From an uncultured beta proteobacterium (GTDB lineage Bacteria; Pseudomonadota; Gammaproteobacteria; Burkholderiales; Burkholderiaceae_C): DNA of 8,413 bases. The stretch covers positions 1-8,413 of the forward strand of contig CAIXMC010000070.1 of NCBI GenBank assembly GCA_903920405.1, written 5' to 3'. Shown one piece after another: positions 6,546-8,413 of the stretch (positions are counted from its first letter, which is position 1; every line of letters starts with the position of its first letter). The notes below the pieces were generated by a model. That model was not told the DNA's origin and did no database searches. It saw only the letters and a list, made by a program, of their open reading frames with translations. The position numbers were made by a program, and so were the translations under genes.

Positions 6546-8413
6546 AAGACTATGGCTGCACTGAGACAAGCTGCTCACAAGCCATCAAGGCTGGCATTGA
6601 CATGATCATGGTGCCCCAAGATTGGGAGGCATTTATCAAGAACACGATCTTGCAGGTGGAAAAGGGTGACATTCCGATGACACGGGTCAATGATGCCGTT
6701 ACTCGTATTCTTCGCGTCAAGATGCGTGCGGGGATTTTTGATGCCAAACGCCCTGTCTTGCGCCTGAATGCAGGCATCGCAGAGCAATTGCAACAGCGTG
6801 ATCTGGCACGTGAAGCCGTTCGGAAGTCGCTGGTTCTTCTGAAAAACGACAACAAGGTTCTGCCGCTCAAGCGCGGTGAAAAAATCCTCGTCGTGGGAAA
6901 GAGCGCCAACAGCATACCCAATCAAACAGGGGGTTGGTCGCTCACCTGGCAAGGCACCGACAACAAAAACACAGACTTTCCGAATGCTGACAGTATTCTT
7001 GCCGGTATTCAGGATGCTGCAGGCGCGAGCAATGTTGACAACCCTGGCACTACAAGCGGGATCGACTTCACTCAGTACAAGGCCGTGATAGCCGTGATTG
7101 GCGAAACGCCTTATGCTGAAGGGAACGGCGATATCGATGGAACGACCGGAACGCTAGAGCATGCACGACGCACCCCTGACGACTTGGCCGTACTCAATGC
7201 AGTTAGTAACAAGGGCGTACCCGTTATCACTGTGTTCGTGACGGGCCGTCCGTTAATGGTTAATCAGGAACTCAATCGATCAGACGCATTCGTCGTCGCC
7301 TGGCTGCCTGGCACTGAAGGCAAAGGTATTGCCGACGTGTTGTTTCGCGATGCGCAGGGAGCTGTGAATTTTCCTGTGACTGGAAAGTTGTCCTTCTCTT
7401 GGCCAAAATCCGCCTGCCCAACTGCACTTAACAAAGGTGAACAGGGCTACGACCCACTGTTTGCCTATGGGTTTGGTCTGACTTACGACGACGACAAGAC
7501 TTGGACCAAACTGGATGAAACCACTCGTGCCTATGGTTGTGGCGAAACGGCCACTACGGGTGACAAGGCGACAACCAACCTTGAATTATTCAATCAGACC
7601 GAGAAAGATCCCTACGCGCTTTTCATCGGTTCAGCAGAAGGTGGCCAGTGGAATGTCCCAATCGGTACAGCCCTGACCAAGGCGCTCATGGCCATCAAGG
7701 TTGAGACCGCGGATGTCACCGTGCAGGGGGATGCCAAGAAAGTCACTTGGACAGGCCAGAAAAGCACTTCTCAGTACGACGATGGGACGGGACAGTTCTA
7801 CGTCCAGCCCAACGATTTGAAATCGCGCAACTTAGGTAGTTACGCTGCTGCCGATGTTGCACTGATGTTTGGCACCATCGTCTATGAGTCACCGAGTGGG
7901 AAGGTCGAGATGCGATTGGACAGCGGATATCCAGACATTGCCTCAATGGACGTTTCTGCCTTGTTCAAAAACCTAGGTAAGCGTTCGGTCAAATTGCCGC
8001 TGAAGTGCTTTGTTGTTGTGCCAGATAGTGATACCACAAAAAATTTCAGCTTCAAAGAACTGCTGACACCATTCCTGATTTCCACCAACCAGCCTTTCGT
8101 TGCTTCGTTTGCCAACATCCGCTGGGTGCCCAATGTGGCAAATGATGCCGACGCGGTGAAGTGCGATGGTTCCACAATAACCACCGACAAGGCAACGACC
8201 GATCTTGAGATATTCAAGCAGACCGAGAATGCCACCTACTTGCTTGCCCTTGGATCGCCAGAAGGTGGTAAATACGCAAAATGGTATGACCCCGTCGGCA
8301 CAGATTTAAGTAAGGGTCATGCTTCTATCAAGGTCGAGACCACGCAAATTGACGCAGCGAATGATGCCAAAAAGGTCACTTGGACTGGCGTGGAAGACGT
8401 GGCAGCCAAAGGC
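6503..8413 (+). CDS. GH3 beta-glucanase, C-terminal part after the frameshift; 3' end outside window
   Basis: This frame has no stop for 637 codons and continues the same gene; residues are numbered as if one base were restored (328-964). DGFVIGDW carries the nucleophile Asp334 (codon 6521-6523), the remainder of the barrel follows, and VRKSLVLLKND near 430-445 opens the GH3 C-terminal domain. VIGETPYAEGNGD holds Glu533 (7118-7120), aligning with the acid/base Glu of barley ExoI-type enzymes. The domain closes with LSFSWPK and YDPLFAYGFGLTY near 640-660. An ExoP-type C-terminal galactose-binding-like domain follows (about 683-870), then a second copy from about 890 that is cut by the edge. 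Single-copy ExoP-like enzymes are usually about 800-870 residues; this one exceeds 964. It has no start signal of its own that I could recognise; ATG 6602 would already omit the nucleophile. Translation would depend on an intact frame. Confidence 0.88.
7562..8185 (+). repeat. First ExoP-type C-terminal domain (624-bp repeat unit)
   Basis: The unit starts with DKATTNLELFNQTE, then LFIGSAEGGQW, DAKKVTWTG, ADVALMFGTIVYESPSG, SVKLPLKCF and FLISTNQPF. This order matches the galactose-binding-like domain at the end of ExoP-like GH3 enzymes. The family's usual Cys pair in the middle loop is missing here (LDSGYPDIASMDVS). Confidence 0.7.
8186..8413 (+). repeat. Second ExoP-type C-terminal domain, partial
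   Basis: DKATTDLEIFKQTENATYL, LALGSPEGGK and NDAKKVTWTG repeat the first domain at an offset of 624 bp (208 codons), with clear similarity at the base level as well. The window ends after 76 codons of this copy. Confidence 0.75.

Noticed and set aside
6602..8413. Independent gene starting at ATG 6602
   Set aside because: It would start after the nucleophile within a continuous GH3 fold and lacks a clear ribosome binding site; it is better read as the rest of the frameshifted gene.

Overview
The window holds two large divergent genes for exported proteins, with a 518-base regulatory gap between them. The base composition, a TpsA-type extended signal peptide (ESPR) and a lipoprotein followed by a Cys-Gly-Gly-Ser-Ser stretch suggest a Gram-negative betaproteobacterium, probably Burkholderiales. 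This placement is inferred from style only; there is no rRNA or other marker gene.

Positions 5004 down to 1 (minus strand) are a single uninterrupted reading frame of 1668 codons that runs off the left edge. It encodes a filamentous-haemagglutinin-like exoprotein (TpsA) of a two-partner secretion system. In protein order it has an ESPR, a hydrophobic signal core, a TPS/haemagglutination-activity domain, a Gly/Asn/Thr-rich beta-helix region, and a long array of repeats. The array has two 801-bp units, one 912-bp unit and the start of a fourth unit. Two pairs of units share tracts that are identical at the base level (132 bp and 120 bp). The partner transporter TpsB is not in the window.

Positions 5005-5522 are intergenic and AT-rich in the middle. 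This gap holds a good minus-strand sigma70-type promoter for the exoprotein gene, a repeated 9-bp near-palindrome (one copy touches that promoter's -10), a leader hairpin, and a CRP-like site nearer the hydrolase gene. No convincing promoter was found for the plus-strand gene.

Positions 5523-8413 (plus strand) encode a lipoprotein-type family 3 glycoside hydrolase resembling bacterial ExoP-like exo-1,3/1,4-beta-glucanases. The gene runs off the right edge. A single missing base at about 6501-6502 stops the first frame at 6545. The rest continues in another frame for 637 stop-free codons, and the catalytic nucleophile codon lies just after the break. The C-terminal ExoP-type galactose-binding-like domain appears twice in tandem; the second copy is cut by the window edge.

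The two products would both act at or outside the outer membrane, one in adhesion and one in beta-glucan trimming. A shared role in surface or biofilm polysaccharide biology is possible, but this is inference from position only. I found no RNA genes, insertion sequences, CRISPR arrays or terminators.
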